Counted from the first letter of the stretch, positions 54,796 through 63,176 are shown. The stretch is 64,000 nucleotides of DNA from Nocardioides luti (GCF_014212315.1 NZ_JACKXE010000001.1:930001-994000), one strand, 5' to 3'. Numbers and translations: made by a program. The notes: a model not told the origin generated them from the sequence alone.

Positions 54796-56286
54796 TCAGG
54801 GCTCCAAGCTGTCGGGCAGGGGTGGCATCAGGGTGTTCCAGAGGTGCATGAGGGCGTACGAGCGCCAGGGGCGCCAGGTCTCGCTCGCGGCGACCACCGC
54901 CGCCGGGTCGTGGCCGAGGCCGGCCAGCGCGTTGCGGACGCCGATGTCGGTCGGGAGGAACACGTCGGGGTGCGCGAGCGCGCGCATCGCGACGTAGTCG
55001 GCGGTCCAAGGACCGATGCCCGGCAGCTCCAGCAGTGCCCGGCGTACGTCGTCACGATCCGGCCCGCGGTCCAGCGCGACCGATCCGGTGGCCAGCGCGG
55101 CGCACAGCGCCACGAGCGCCCGGCCGCGCGCCCTGGGCATCGGGAGCGTCTCGGGGTCGACGGCCGCCAGCGTGGCCGCGTCCGGGAAGAGGTGCGTCAG
55201 CCCCGGGACGCCGGTGTCGACCGGCCGCCCGTGCAGCGCGACCAGACGACCGGTCACGGTGCGCGCGCCGGTGACGCTGATCTGCTGGCCGATCACGGTG
55301 CGGACCGCGGTCTCGTCGCCGTCGACCTGACCGGGCACCCGCAGCCCCGGCGTGCGCCGCGCGAGCGGCCCGACGACCGGATCGCCGGCGAAGTGGTCGT
55401 CGACGGCGAGCGGGTCGCAGTCGGCGTCCACGAGCCGTCGGGCCCGTTCGACCGCGGCGGCGGTGTCGCGCAGGTCGTGCAGCGTGAACGTCGCGGTCAC
55501 GAAGGCGGTCCGCCCCGCGTCGAGCGCGTCGTCGATGTCGAGCCGCACCGTGCCGGGCCCGTGCGGCAGGTCCAGCGTGCGGGCGTAGAACCCGTCGCCG
55601 GCGACCTCCACGCCCGGCACCAGGTGGTAGGCCAGGAACGCCAGCATCGCCCGTCCGGCGTACGGCGTCCGCACGGCCAGCCGCATCGTGACCGTGCCGG
55701 TGGCGGGGCGTCCGCCGCGGCGACCGCGCAGGTCGGTGGGGGTGGCGGCGTACACCTCGCGGATCGTGTCGTTGAACTGCCGCACGCTGGAGAAGCCGGA
55801 TGCGAACGCGACGTCCGCGTAGGTCAGGTCGGTCGTCTCGATCAGCACGCGCGCCGTCTGCGCCCGCTTCGCCCGCGCCAGGGCCAGCGGACCCGCCCCG
55901 AGCTCGGCCGTCAGGATCCGGGTCAGGTGCCGCGGCGTGTAGCCGACCCGCTGCGCCAGCCCCTCCACGCCCGCGCGGTCGACCACGCCGTCGGCGATCA
56001 GCCGCATCGCGCGCCCGGCGGCGGTCGCCGCGACGTCCCAGTCGGGGCTGCCCGGTGTCGCGTCCGGCAGGCAGCGCTTGCAGGCGCGGAAGCCGGCCGC
56101 CTGGGCCGCGGCCGCACTCGGGTGGAAGGTGACATTGGCGAAGCCGGGGGTCCGCGCCGGGCAGGAGGGGCGGCAGTAGATCCCGGTCGTCCGCACGGCG
56201 GTGTAGAACACGCCGTCGAAGCGCCGGTCCCGGGACTTCACCGCCCGGTAGCAGGACTCCCGGTCCAGCCGCTCCACTCCGCTCAT
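54796..56286 (-). CDS. Ada-AlkA fusion: methylation sensor and DNA-3-methyladenine glycosylase
   Basis: A 496-aa protein. Residues 1-80 are the Ada methylphosphotriester domain with Zn Cys at 38, 42, 69 and 72 (IYCRPSC, CKRC), the same positions as E. coli Ada. Residues ~90-195 are an AraC-type HTH (VEGLAQRVGYTPRHLTRIL, SVRQFNDTIREVY). Residues ~200-496 are AlkA with the N-terminal domain and the HhH glycosylase LLELPGIGPWTADYVAMRAL and catalytic Asp in PTDIGVRNAL. Methylated Cys38 is expected to switch the HTH on. ATG at 56286. It is divergent from the LCP gene. Confidence 0.92.
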   Translation of the reverse strand: MSGVERLDRESCYRAVKSRDRRFDGVFYTAVRTTGIYCRPSCPARTPGFANVTFHPSAAAAQAAGFRACKRCLPDATPGSPDWDVAATAAGRAMRLIADGVVDRAGVEGLAQRVGYTPRHLTRILTAELGAGPLALARAKRAQTARVLIETTDLTYADVAFASGFSSVRQFNDTIREVYAATPTDLRGRRGGRPATGTVTMRLAVRTPYAGRAMLAFLAYHLVPGVEVAGDGFYARTLDLPHGPGTVRLDIDDALDAGRTAFVTATFTLHDLRDTAAAVERARRLVDADCDPLAVDDHFAGDPVVGPLARRTPGLRVPGQVDGDETAVRTVIGQQISVTGARTVTGRLVALHGRPVDTGVPGLTHLFPDAATLAAVDPETLPMPRARGRALVALCAALATGSVALDRGPDRDDVRRALLELPGIGPWTADYVAMRALAHPDVFLPTDIGVRNALAGLGHDPAAVVAASETWRPWRSYALMHLWNTLMPPLPDSLEP

Positions 56287-56423
56287 GCCCCCATCATGTC
56301 GTACGACGGGGACACCATCTCGCGGGAATCGGACATGAGGATGGCGCCACTGCGAGGAGCGGGCGCCGGACACCTTCTGCCGAATCGCCGCCCGGCTCAG
56401 GCTCCGACTGCGAGGATCGTCCC

Positions 56424-57566
56424 GTGACCGACGAGACGCCGCCCGCCCGACGTCCCGAGGCGACCCCGATGCAGCCGCACCACCGGCGTACGGTCCTGCT
56501 CGTCATCCTGACCACCTGCCTCGTCCTGGCACTGGCGACCGCGGTGACGGTCGTCCTGGTCTTCAAGAAGGTCGACGGCAACATCGAGGCGGGTCCGCCG
56601 ATCCAGCACCTCACCACCAAGAAGCCGAAGACCCCCGACCAGCCGCACGAGCCGCTCAACATCCTGCTGATGGGCAACGACACCCGCGACTGCGCGGGCT
56701 GCCACGTCGACAACGAGGAGGGCGCGGACGGGTCCGACACCACGATCCTGCTGCACGTCTCGGCCGACCGGAAGTCGGCGTACGGCATCTCGATCCCGCG
56801 CGACCTGATCGTCGACCGGCCCGACTGCACCGTCGACGGCAAGACGGTGCCGGGTGCGAAGCAGGTGCTGTGGAACGAGGCGTTCTCGCGCGGCGGCCCC
56901 GAGTGCACGGTCGAGCAGGTGGAGTCGGTCTTCCGGCCGATCTACGTCGACGACTACCTGACCCTCAACTTCGGCGGCTTCAAGAACATGGTCGACGCGA
57001 TCCACGGCGTCAGTGTCTGCATCCCCCAGCCGCTCGACGACCCGAAGTACCTCCACACCAGCTTCCCCGCCGGCAAGGACGTGCACCTCGACGGCACCCA
57101 GGCCCTCAACTACGTGCGCCTGCGCCACGTGCTCGCGGGCACCGACATCGGCCGGATGAAGCGCCAGCAGTCGTTCATCGCGGCGATGACGAACAAGGTG
57201 CTCTCGGCCGACACGCTGACCCGCCCCACCCGGCTGCTCGGCTTCGCCAACGCCCTCACGAGCTCGTTGCAGGCCAGCCCGGACCTCGCCAGCGCCAAGG
57301 CCCTGGTCGACCTCGCCGGCCAGCTCAAGGACATCGACCTGCCGCACATCAAGTTCGTCACGATGCCGAACTTCCTCTACGCCGAGGGCACGGCCGGCTA
57401 CCCGCACGTCGGCCTGCTGCCGTCGTACAAGAAGCTCGTCCGCCAGGTCCACGACGACCGGCCGCTCGGCTCCTTCACGCGCGACTCGCTGTCGGCCGAC
57501 GGGCCGGCGAAGCGCCCCAGCCAGGCCCAGAAGGACGCGGCCGCGGCGGCCGGCATCTGCGCCTGA
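56424..57566 (+). CDS. LytR-CpsA-Psr (LCP) family protein
   Basis: A 380-aa enzyme. A short cytoplasmic N-terminus is followed by one membrane helix (about residues 23-47) and then an extracellular LCP domain: LNILLMGNDTRDC, GSDTTILLHVSADRKSAYGISIPRDLIVDRP, HLDGTQALNYVRLRHVLAGTDIGRMKRQQSF. The Arg and Asp of SIPRD and the RxRH/R-x-x-R blocks bind polyprenyl phosphate. LCP enzymes attach teichoic acids, arabinogalactan or capsule to peptidoglycan. GTG at 56424. It is a single gene with its own terminator. Confidence 0.92.
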   Translation: MTDETPPARRPEATPMQPHHRRTVLLVILTTCLVLALATAVTVVLVFKKVDGNIEAGPPIQHLTTKKPKTPDQPHEPLNILLMGNDTRDCAGCHVDNEEGADGSDTTILLHVSADRKSAYGISIPRDLIVDRPDCTVDGKTVPGAKQVLWNEAFSRGGPECTVEQVESVFRPIYVDDYLTLNFGGFKNMVDAIHGVSVCIPQPLDDPKYLHTSFPAGKDVHLDGTQALNYVRLRHVLAGTDIGRMKRQQSFIAAMTNKVLSADTLTRPTRLLGFANALTSSLQASPDLASAKALVDLAGQLKDIDLPHIKFVTMPNFLYAEGTAGYPHVGLLPSYKKLVRQVHDDRPLGSFTRDSLSADGPAKRPSQAQKDAAAAAGICA

Positions 57567-57625
57567 GCGACGCCGGGCCGCGACGACCGGGGCCCGACCA
57601 CCTTCGGAACACCCCCGGAAATGAC

Positions 57626-57657
57626 CGAAGGGCCCGGTCTGGTGACCGAGCCCTTCG
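57626..57657 (+). terminator. Terminator between the LCP gene and tRNA-Glu
   Basis: CGAAGGGCCCGGTC - TGGT - GACCGAGCCCTTCG, a 14-bp stem with one mismatched pair, between the LCP stop and the convergent tRNA-Glu 3' end. Confidence 0.7.
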
Positions 57658-57664
57658 TGAGTGG

Positions 57665-57737
57665 TACCCCCGACCGGATTCGAACCGGCGCTACCGCCGT
57701 GAGAGGGCGGCGTGCTAGGCCGCTACACAACGGGGGC
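57665..57737 (-). tRNA. tRNA-Glu (anticodon CUC)
   Basis: 73 nt without CCA. The 5' GCCCCCG pairs with CGGGGGT, the anticodon arm is CCGCC-CTCTCAC-GGCGG with anticodon CUC, and the T arm is GCCGGTTCGAATCCGG. CCA is encoded (57664-57662). It reads GAG codons. Confidence 0.96.
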
Positions 57738-57793
57738 ATGCACTGCTGCTGACCTTCGGAGCGCCTCGCGGCCCTCCCCGATCAACCTGCGAA

Positions 57794-57823
57794 ACTCTAG
57801 CCAATGGCCAACGTGTCGCACAA
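57794..57823 (-). promoter_or_regulatory. Candidate promoter of tRNA-Glu
   Basis: TTGTGC (57823-57818) and TAGAGT (57799-57794) on the minus strand with an 18-bp spacer; the start point would be ~50 nt upstream of the tRNA. It lies in the 124 bp between the two tRNA genes. Confidence 0.45.
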
Positions 57824-57861
57824 ATCGCGACCCGATCCGCAAAGGGATCTCCGCGACTCAG

Positions 57862-57933
57862 CTGGGATACTAGGACTCGAACCTAGAACGACTGAACCAG
57901 AATCAGCTGTGTTGCCAATTACACCATATCCCA
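57862..57933 (-). tRNA. tRNA-Gln (anticodon CUG)
   Basis: 72 nt. The 5' TGGGATA pairs with TATCCCA, discriminator G, D arm GGTGTAATTGGCAACAC, anticodon loop TTCTGGT with anticodon CUG, T arm CTAGGTTCGAGTCCTAG. CCA is not encoded, unlike tRNA-Glu. Confidence 0.95.
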
Positions 57934-57976
57934 ATGTTGCCGGCCCCTCGTGACTCCTCAGGACCGAGACGAAACC

Positions 57977-58936
57977 TTACACGCGAGGGCTGGGGGCCGC
58001 CAAAACGACCTCCCCCGTGCGTGTCTCCAGGCCCCGTCTCCGGGCGGCCAGGAGCACCAGTCCGAGGAAGACCAGCGACTGCGTCAGCGTGACCGGGATG
58101 CTCCACCAGCTGCCGCCGGTGGGGTTCAGCGTCGAGGCCATGTCGCCGTACGCCAGCGCCAGCCCGAAGGCCAGCAGGTTGTTGAGCACGTGCATCGCGA
58201 TGCCGGCCTCGAGGCCGCCGGTCAGGATGACGAGTACGCCGGCCACCAGGCCGAACGCGAAGCGGTCGAAGAAGACCGGCGCGCTCTGCGAGCCGTGCGC
58301 CAGCGCGAACAGCAAAGCCGGGCCGACGACCGCGACCCAGCGGTTGCCGAAGAGCCCCCCGAAGGCCTGGGTGAGGTAGCCCCGGAAGGCGTACTCCTCC
58401 CCCGCCGCCTGCAGCGGCGTGAGCAGCACCAGGACGAGCAGGAAGTCGCGGGTCGTGCGGGTGAAGTCGTTGACGCCGCCGCTGACCTCGGTGCCGTCGC
58501 CCGCCGACGGCAGGGCCGCCGAGACGACCAGCGTCACGATCAGCGCGCCGAAGGCGATGGCCATGCAGGTCAGCAGCCAGCCCCAGCGGATCCTGGGCGT
58601 GACCGAGGCCAGCCAGCGCGGTCGCAGCCCGTGCAGCACCCGGGTGATCAGCCACGTGACCGGGATCGCCGAAGCCAGCACCAGGTTGAGGTAGGCGAGC
58701 CCGGCCGGCGTCGGGTCGTCCAGCTCGAGCAGCCGGCTGACGCTGTCGACGACGGGCTGCCCGGTGACGGCGTAGTACGCCGCGAACGGCAGCTGCCAGA
58801 ACACCGGCGCCACCACCAGCATCAGCGCGATCAGCGCGGTCGTGCCGATGACGGGACGCCACCACGCGTGCCGGCCCGCGACGGGACCGCCGCGGTGCAC
58901 CTCGTGGTAGGCCAGCCCGGCGGGGACCTGGCTCAT
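57977..58936 (-). CDS. CPBP family intramembrane metalloprotease
   Basis: A 319-aa protein with about 8 helices. Motif 1 is LLTPLQAAGEEYAFRGYLTQ (EExxxR, about residues 172-191), motif 2 FALAHG, motif 3 GIAMHVLNNLLAF (HxxxN/B). CPBP/CAAX proteases cleave within membranes; in bacteria they are often linked to self-immunity or surface-protein processing. ATG at 58936, 16 bp after gltX. Confidence 0.9.
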   Translation of the reverse strand: MSQVPAGLAYHEVHRGGPVAGRHAWWRPVIGTTALIALMLVVAPVFWQLPFAAYYAVTGQPVVDSVSRLLELDDPTPAGLAYLNLVLASAIPVTWLITRVLHGLRPRWLASVTPRIRWGWLLTCMAIAFGALIVTLVVSAALPSAGDGTEVSGGVNDFTRTTRDFLLVLVLLTPLQAAGEEYAFRGYLTQAFGGLFGNRWVAVVGPALLFALAHGSQSAPVFFDRFAFGLVAGVLVILTGGLEAGIAMHVLNNLLAFGLALAYGDMASTLNPTGGSWWSIPVTLTQSLVFLGLVLLAARRRGLETRTGEVVLAAPSPRV

Positions 58937-58952
58937 GCCGTCGGCTCCATGC

Positions 58953-60428
58953 TCAGCCCAGCACGCTCTGCAGCCGCGCCAGCGACCGCTCGCGACCGAG
59001 CAGCTCGAGCGACTCGAAGAGCGGCGGCGAGATCCGGCGGCCGGTCGCGGCGACGCGGACGGGGCCGAAGGCGTTGCGGGGCTTGAGACCCATGCCCTCG
59101 ACCAGCGTCGCCTGCAGCGCGTCCTGGATCGCCTGCGTCGACCAGGTGTCCAGCGCCGCGAGGGCGTCGTACGACGCCCGCACGACCGCCAGGCCGTCCT
59201 CGGTCAGCAGCTTCTCGGCGTCGGCCGGGTCGACCGTGAAGTCGGCCTCGTCGACGAACAGGAAGCCGAGCATGTCGACGGCCTCGGTGAGCTTGTTGAT
59301 CCGCTCGGCCACCAGCGGCATCGCCAGCTCGAGCAGCTGCGCGTCCGCGTCGCCGACGGGGTCGCCGACCACGCCGGCCGCCTGGAGGAACGGCAGCGCC
59401 CGGTGGGTGACGTCCTCCACCGACAGCTGGTGCATGTGGGAGGCGTTGATGGCCTCGGCCTTCTTGAGGTCGAAGCGGGCGGGATTCGGGTTCACGTCGC
59501 CGATGTCGAACGCCTCGACCATCTCGTCGAGCGAGAAGATGTCGCGGTCGCCGGAGATGGCCCAGCCGAGCAGCGCGAGGTAGTTCAGCAGCCCCTCGGG
59601 CAGGAAGCCCTGGTCGCGGTAGAGCGACATGTGCGCCTGCGGGTCGCGCTTGGAGAGCTTCTTGTTGCCCTCGCCCATGACGTAGGGCAGGTGGCCGTAC
59701 GACGGGGTCACGGTCGCCAGGCCGACCTCCTTGAGCCCCTCGAACAGCGCGAGCTGGCGCGGCGTGCTCGAGAGCAGGTCCTCGCCGCGCAGCACGTGGG
59801 TGATGCCCATCAGCGCGTCGTCGACCGGGTTCACCAGCGTGTAGAGCGGGTCGCCGTTGGCCCGGCACAGCGCGAAGTCCGGGACGTGCTCGGTCTCGAA
59901 GGTGATGTCGCCGCGGACCAGGTCGTCCCAGGTGATCGACCCGTCGGGCATCCGGAACCGCACGACCGGTCGGCGTCCCTCGGCGACGAACGCCGCGCGC
60001 TGGTCCTCGGAGAGGTCACGGCAGAAGCCGTCGTACCCCATCACCTTGGAGCCGGACGCCTTGCGCCGCGCGTCGACCTCCTCGGTGGTGCAGTAGCAGT
60101 CGTAGGTGTACGACGACTCGCGCAGCCTGGCCAGGGCGTCGGCGTAGATGTCGCCGCGCTCGCTCTGGCGGTAGGGACCGTGCGGGCCGCCGGCCTCGAT
60201 GCCCTCGTCCCAGGTCAGGCCGAGCCAGCGCCACAGGTCCAGGATCGCGTCGTACGACTCCTGGGTGTTGCGCTCCTTGTCGGTGTCCTCCATGCGGAAG
60301 ACGATGGTGCCGCCGTGGTGACGGGCGAAGGCCCAGTTGAAGAGCGCGGTGCGGGCCAGGCCGACGTGCGGGGAGCCGGTCGGGGACGGGCAGTAGCGGA
60401 CGCGGACGTCGCTGCCGGGGCTGGTCAT
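58953..60428 (-). CDS. gltX: Glutamate--tRNA ligase
   Basis: A 491-aa class I synthetase. [21 protein letters not shown] carries the HIGH variant HVGL (21-24), and KKLSKRD (256-262) is the KMSKS variant. [11 protein letters not shown] is conserved. In Actinobacteria, which mostly lack GlnRS, this enzyme charges both tRNA-Glu and tRNA-Gln, with GatCAB converting the latter; GatCAB is not in the window. The ATG overlaps the FAH gene stop by 4 bp. Confidence 0.95.
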   Translation of the reverse strand: MTSPGSDVRVRYCPSPTGSPHVGLARTALFNWAFARHHGGTIVFRMEDTDKERNTQESYDAILDLWRWLGLTWDEGIEAGGPHGPYRQSERGDIYADALARLRESSYTYDCYCTTEEVDARRKASGSKVMGYDGFCRDLSEDQRAAFVAEGRRPVVRFRMPDGSITWDDLVRGDITFETEHVPDFALCRANGDPLYTLVNPVDDALMGITHVLRGEDLLSSTPRQLALFEGLKEVGLATVTPSYGHLPYVMGEGNKKLSKRDPQAHMSLYRDQGFLPEGLLNYLALLGWAISGDRDIFSLDEMVEAFDIGDVNPNPARFDLKKAEAINASHMHQLSVEDVTHRALPFLQAAGVVGDPVGDADAQLLELAMPLVAERINKLTEAVDMLGFLFVDEADFTVDPADAEKLLTEDGLAVVRASYDALAALDTWSTQAIQDALQATLVEGMGLKPRNAFGPVRVAATGRRISPPLFESLELLGRERSLARLQSVLG

Positions 60429-61234
60429 CGTCGTGCCACCTTGTTCGTGAGGGTGCCGAGGCCGGCGATCGAGATCTCGATCTCGTCGTCGACCTGCATG
60501 GGACCGACACCCTCGGGGGTGCCGGTGAGGATGACGTCGCCCGGGAGCAGCGTCATGGCGCTGGAGACGTGGGCGATCAGCGTCGGGATGTCGAAGATCA
60601 GGTCGCTGGTGTTGCCGTCCTGGACGAGGTCGCCGTTGAGGTGCGTCTGGACCGCGACGCCGTCGGCGAAGACCTGCGGGTCGAGGTCGGTCTCGATCCA
60701 CGGCCCGAGCGGGCAGAACGAGTCGAAGCCCTTGGCGCGGCTCCACTGGCCGTCGCTCTTCTGCAGGTCGCGGGCGGTCACGTCGTTGGCGATCGTGTAG
60801 CCGTGGATGACGTCGGTCGCCTGGTCGACGGGGACGTCACGGCAGATCCGACCGATGACGACCGCGAGCTCGCCCTCGTAGTGCAGGTTCTCGGTCTGGC
60901 GCGGGTAGAAGATCGGGTCACCGGGCCCGACGACGCTGGTGTTCGGCTTGAGGAACATCAGCGGCTCGGACGGCACGTCGCCGCCCATCTCGGCCGCGTG
61001 CGCGGCGTAGTTCTTGCCGATCCCGACGACCTTGCTGCGCGGCAGAACCGGCGCGAGCAGGCGGACGTCGGCCAGCCGGTGGGTCTGCTCGAGCAGCTTG
61101 ACCCCGACGTACAGCGGGTCGCCCGCGAGGGCCACCACGACGCTGTCCTCGTCGGGCTGGCCGAACTGGTCGACGTCGCCCGTCAGGACGCCGTACTGGG
61201 GGTCTTCTCCGACGGTGAATCTCACGATGCGCAC
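60425..61234 (-). CDS. Fumarylacetoacetate hydrolase (FAH) family protein
   Basis: A 269-aa metal-dependent enzyme with [32 protein letters not shown] (E-x-E ligands, about residues 118-131), [35 protein letters not shown] (Asp ligand and active-site Lys) and [13 protein letters not shown]. Family activities include 2-hydroxyhepta-dienedioate isomerase and oxaloacetate decarboxylase; the substrate is unknown. A FAH gene upstream of gltX is also seen in Mycobacterium. GTG at 61234; a second GTG (61225) is possible. Confidence 0.9.
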   Translation of the reverse strand: MRIVRFTVGEDPQYGVLTGDVDQFGQPDEDSVVVALAGDPLYVGVKLLEQTHRLADVRLLAPVLPRSKVVGIGKNYAAHAAEMGGDVPSEPLMFLKPNTSVVGPGDPIFYPRQTENLHYEGELAVVIGRICRDVPVDQATDVIHGYTIANDVTARDLQKSDGQWSRAKGFDSFCPLGPWIETDLDPQVFADGVAVQTHLNGDLVQDGNTSDLIFDIPTLIAHVSSAMTLLPGDVILTGTPEGVGPMQVDDEIEISIAGLGTLTNKVARR

Positions 61235-61270
61235 GAGGTCGAGCCTATCGACCGCCTGCGCGGCGTCGTC

Positions 61271-61413
61271 CGGTGGTTGAGGCGTCCCCGCCCGCGGCGG
61301 CGTCCGGTGGTTGAGGAGGTCGCGCCCGCGGCGGCGTCCGGTGGTTGAGGAGGTCGCGCCCGCGGCGTAGTCCGGTGGTTGAGGAGGTCGCGCAGCGACC
61401 GTCTCGAAACCAC
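61271..61413 (+). repeat. 34-bp tandem array ending in a complete 40-bp structured repeat
   Basis: CGGTGGTTGAGG recurs at 61271, 61305, 61339 and 61373, exactly 34 bp apart; most unit bases are the same (unit continues AGGTCGCGCCCGCGGCGGCGTC). The last unit becomes a full repeat at 61374-61413: arm GGTGGTTGAGGA, hairpin GGTCGC-GCA-GCGACC, arm GTCTCGAAACCAC. Located 16 bp before the next gene's ATG. Confidence 0.85.
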
Positions 61414-61428
61414 TCCTACCCTTGACCC

Positions 61429-62457
61429 ATGGACCCGGTGGTGCTCGACGAGGCGACGTGGCGCGCCCGGGCGGACGCCCACGCGGCCCGGGTCGACGCG
61501 TTCGTGACGCCGCACCTCGAGCGTCGCTCCGGCGGCGTGAAGCACCCCGTGCACGACTTCCTCTTCACCTACTACGCCCAGCGACCGGCGCAGCTGCGCC
61601 GCTGGCATCCGGGGTACGGCGTCGGGCTGGCCGGCGGGGCGGCGTACGCCGGCCTCAAGGGCTACGGGTGGTTTCGAGACGGTTGCTGCGCAACCTCCTC
61701 AACCACCGGGACGGTGGTTGAGGAAGGCGCCCTGGCGCCTGTCTCGAAACCACCCGCCGCTGAGGGCGACGCCGTCGCGGTCACCACGGCGCACGTCGTG
61801 AAGCAGCGTCCGCTGCTCGAGTCACTCCACCGGCTGCTCAGCGCGACGGCGGCCCGGCCCGCGCAGCTGGGGTGCTTCGGGCTGCACGAGTGGGCGATGG
61901 TCTACCGGATGACCGAGGAGCAGACCCGGCACGCGGACTGGCCGCTGCGGCTCGGGCCGGACGGCACGGACGCGGTGGCCGAGTCGCACCGGATCGGGTG
62001 CTCGCACTTCGACGCGTTCCGCTTCTTCACCGAGCCGGCCCGTCCGCTCAACACCCTCGCCCCCACGAGCGAGGACCGGCCCGCCTTCGAGCAGCCGGGC
62101 TGCCTGCACGCCGGGATGGACCTCTACAAGCACGCGTTCCGGCTCACGCCGATGATCAGCTCCGACCTGGTCGCCGACTGCTTCGAGCTGGCGCGCGACA
62201 TCCGGGTCCTGGACATGCGCGCGGCGCCGTACGACCTCGCCGACCTGGGCTTCGACCCGGTCCGCATCGAGACGGCCGCGGGCAAGCAGGAGTACGCCGC
62301 CGCGCAGCGCGTCTTCGCCGAGCGCGGCGCCCCGCTCCGGGCGCGGCTGGTCGACGAGTGCGCGCGGCTGCTCGCGGTCGCCGGAGCTGCCGACCACCTC
62401 GGTGAGCGGCCCGCACGACAGGAGGAAGTGCCGTCACACCCGGTCGGCCACGCCTGA
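61429..62457 (+). CDS. Conserved actinobacterial protein (often labelled 3-methyladenine DNA glycosylase)
   Basis: A 342-aa protein starting MDPVVLDEATWRARADAHAARVD, with HPVHDFLFTYYAQRPAQLRRWHPGYGV, FGLHEWAMVYRM, HRIGCSHFDAFRFFTEPARPLN and PGCLHAGMDLYKHAFRLTPM. The family is frequently labelled 3-methyladenine DNA glycosylase, but I see no HhH or AlkA motif, so treat function as unknown. Residues about 80-109 (GWFRDGCCATSSTTGTVVEE...) are encoded by an inserted repeat pair and should be absent in relatives. The last ~20 residues lie in an inverted repeat. ATG at 61429 just after the tandem array. Confidence 0.8.
   Translation: MDPVVLDEATWRARADAHAARVDAFVTPHLERRSGGVKHPVHDFLFTYYAQRPAQLRRWHPGYGVGLAGGAAYAGLKGYGWFRDGCCATSSTTGTVVEEGALAPVSKPPAAEGDAVAVTTAHVVKQRPLLESLHRLLSATAARPAQLGCFGLHEWAMVYRMTEEQTRHADWPLRLGPDGTDAVAESHRIGCSHFDAFRFFTEPARPLNTLAPTSEDRPAFEQPGCLHAGMDLYKHAFRLTPMISSDLVADCFELARDIRVLDMRAAPYDLADLGFDPVRIETAAGKQEYAAAQRVFAERGAPLRARLVDECARLLAVAGAADHLGERPARQEEVPSHPVGHA
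61667..61754. repeat. Head-to-head pair of structured repeats inside a coding frame
   Basis: The copy at 61667-61707 (minus orientation; arm GGTGGTTTCGAGAC, core GGTTGC-TGC-GCAACC, arm TCCTCAACCACC) is followed after 5 bp by 61713-61754 (arm GGTGGTTGAGGA, core AGGCGCC-CT-GGCGCCT, arm GTCTCGAAACCACC). The outer 14-bp arms and inner 12-bp arms are exact complements, so the 88 bp can fold into one long cruciform. The frame remains open across it. Confidence 0.9.
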
Positions 62458-62497
62458 GGAGCCGGCGTACGCCGACTTCCTCCTGTCGTTCGGGCCG
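62407..62497. repeat. 23-bp inverted repeat at a gene 3' end
   Basis: CGGCCCGCACGACAGGAGG... (62407-62429) and its complement at 62475-62497 match at 22 of 23 bases, with 45 bp between. The stop codon of the upstream gene (62455-62457) is in the loop. It ends 49 bp before the M23 gene. Confidence 0.85.
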
Positions 62498-62545
62498 CCG
62501 CCCGGCGGACGACCGCGACCGGTGTCGAGAACTAGGGTGAGCGCC

Positions 62546-63148
62546 ATGGTCTCGGTCCCCGCTCGCCCCGCCCGTCCGGCCCGCGTCGCCCGCCTCGCCC
62601 GTCTGGCCACCCTCGTGCTGGCGCCGCTGCTGGCGCTGACGGTCCTCGCGACGGCGGCGCAGGCCGACAAGCGCTGGGTGTTCTACACCGACGACACCAC
62701 GCACTACACGTCCCCGTGGTTCGGCGGGGCGCACCGGATCATGGTGCCGTTCGGCTGCACGAGCGCGCCGTACTACTCCCCCGACCCGCGCTGCTCGGAC
62801 GACCGCGGCTTCCACCACGGCCTCGACATCGCGATGCCGTGCGGCACGAAGCTCTTCAGCCCCTACCGGGGCCGGGTCGTCTCGCACGACACCCTCGGGC
62901 CGGCGTACGGCGACAACCCGATGCTGATCCGCTACGCCAAGCGCGGCTTCGACCTCGTGATCGGCCACACGCGGCGGGTCTTCCTCCAGCCGGGCGACCG
63001 GGTGCGCGCCGGCGCGAAGATCGCGCTCGCCTCGGACAACGGCGCGCCCGACGGCTGCCACCTGCACTTCGAGAAGCGCGCGGTCGAGGGGGGCCTCGCC
63101 ACGGCGACCAAGCCGCGCCGGCTGCTCGCCCTCACGCCCCAGTCCTGA
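62546..63148 (+). CDS. Secreted M23 family metallopeptidase
   Basis: A 200-aa protein. An Arg/Ala-rich N-terminus and hydrophobic stretch (about residues 18-41, ending ATAAQA) predicts a signal peptide. The LytM domain has FHHGLDIAMPCGTKLFSPYRG (HxxxD zinc ligands) and GCHLHFEKR (HxH). It cleaves peptidoglycan cross-bridges. Cys pairs (CTSAP, CSDD, CGTK, GCHL) could form disulfides. ATG at 62546 was chosen over a longer N-terminus lacking a signal peptide. Confidence 0.88.
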   Translation: MVSVPARPARPARVARLARLATLVLAPLLALTVLATAAQADKRWVFYTDDTTHYTSPWFGGAHRIMVPFGCTSAPYYSPDPRCSDDRGFHHGLDIAMPCGTKLFSPYRGRVVSHDTLGPAYGDNPMLIRYAKRGFDLVIGHTRRVFLQPGDRVRAGAKIALASDNGAPDGCHLHFEKRAVEGGLATATKPRRLLALTPQS

Positions 63149-63176
63149 ACAGCCCGACCGACCGAACGGAACCACC

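Noticed and set aside
61271..61413. CRISPR-like array (regular 34-bp repeats)
   Set aside because: The units are contiguous with no unique spacers and there are no cas genes nearby; it is a tandem duplication.
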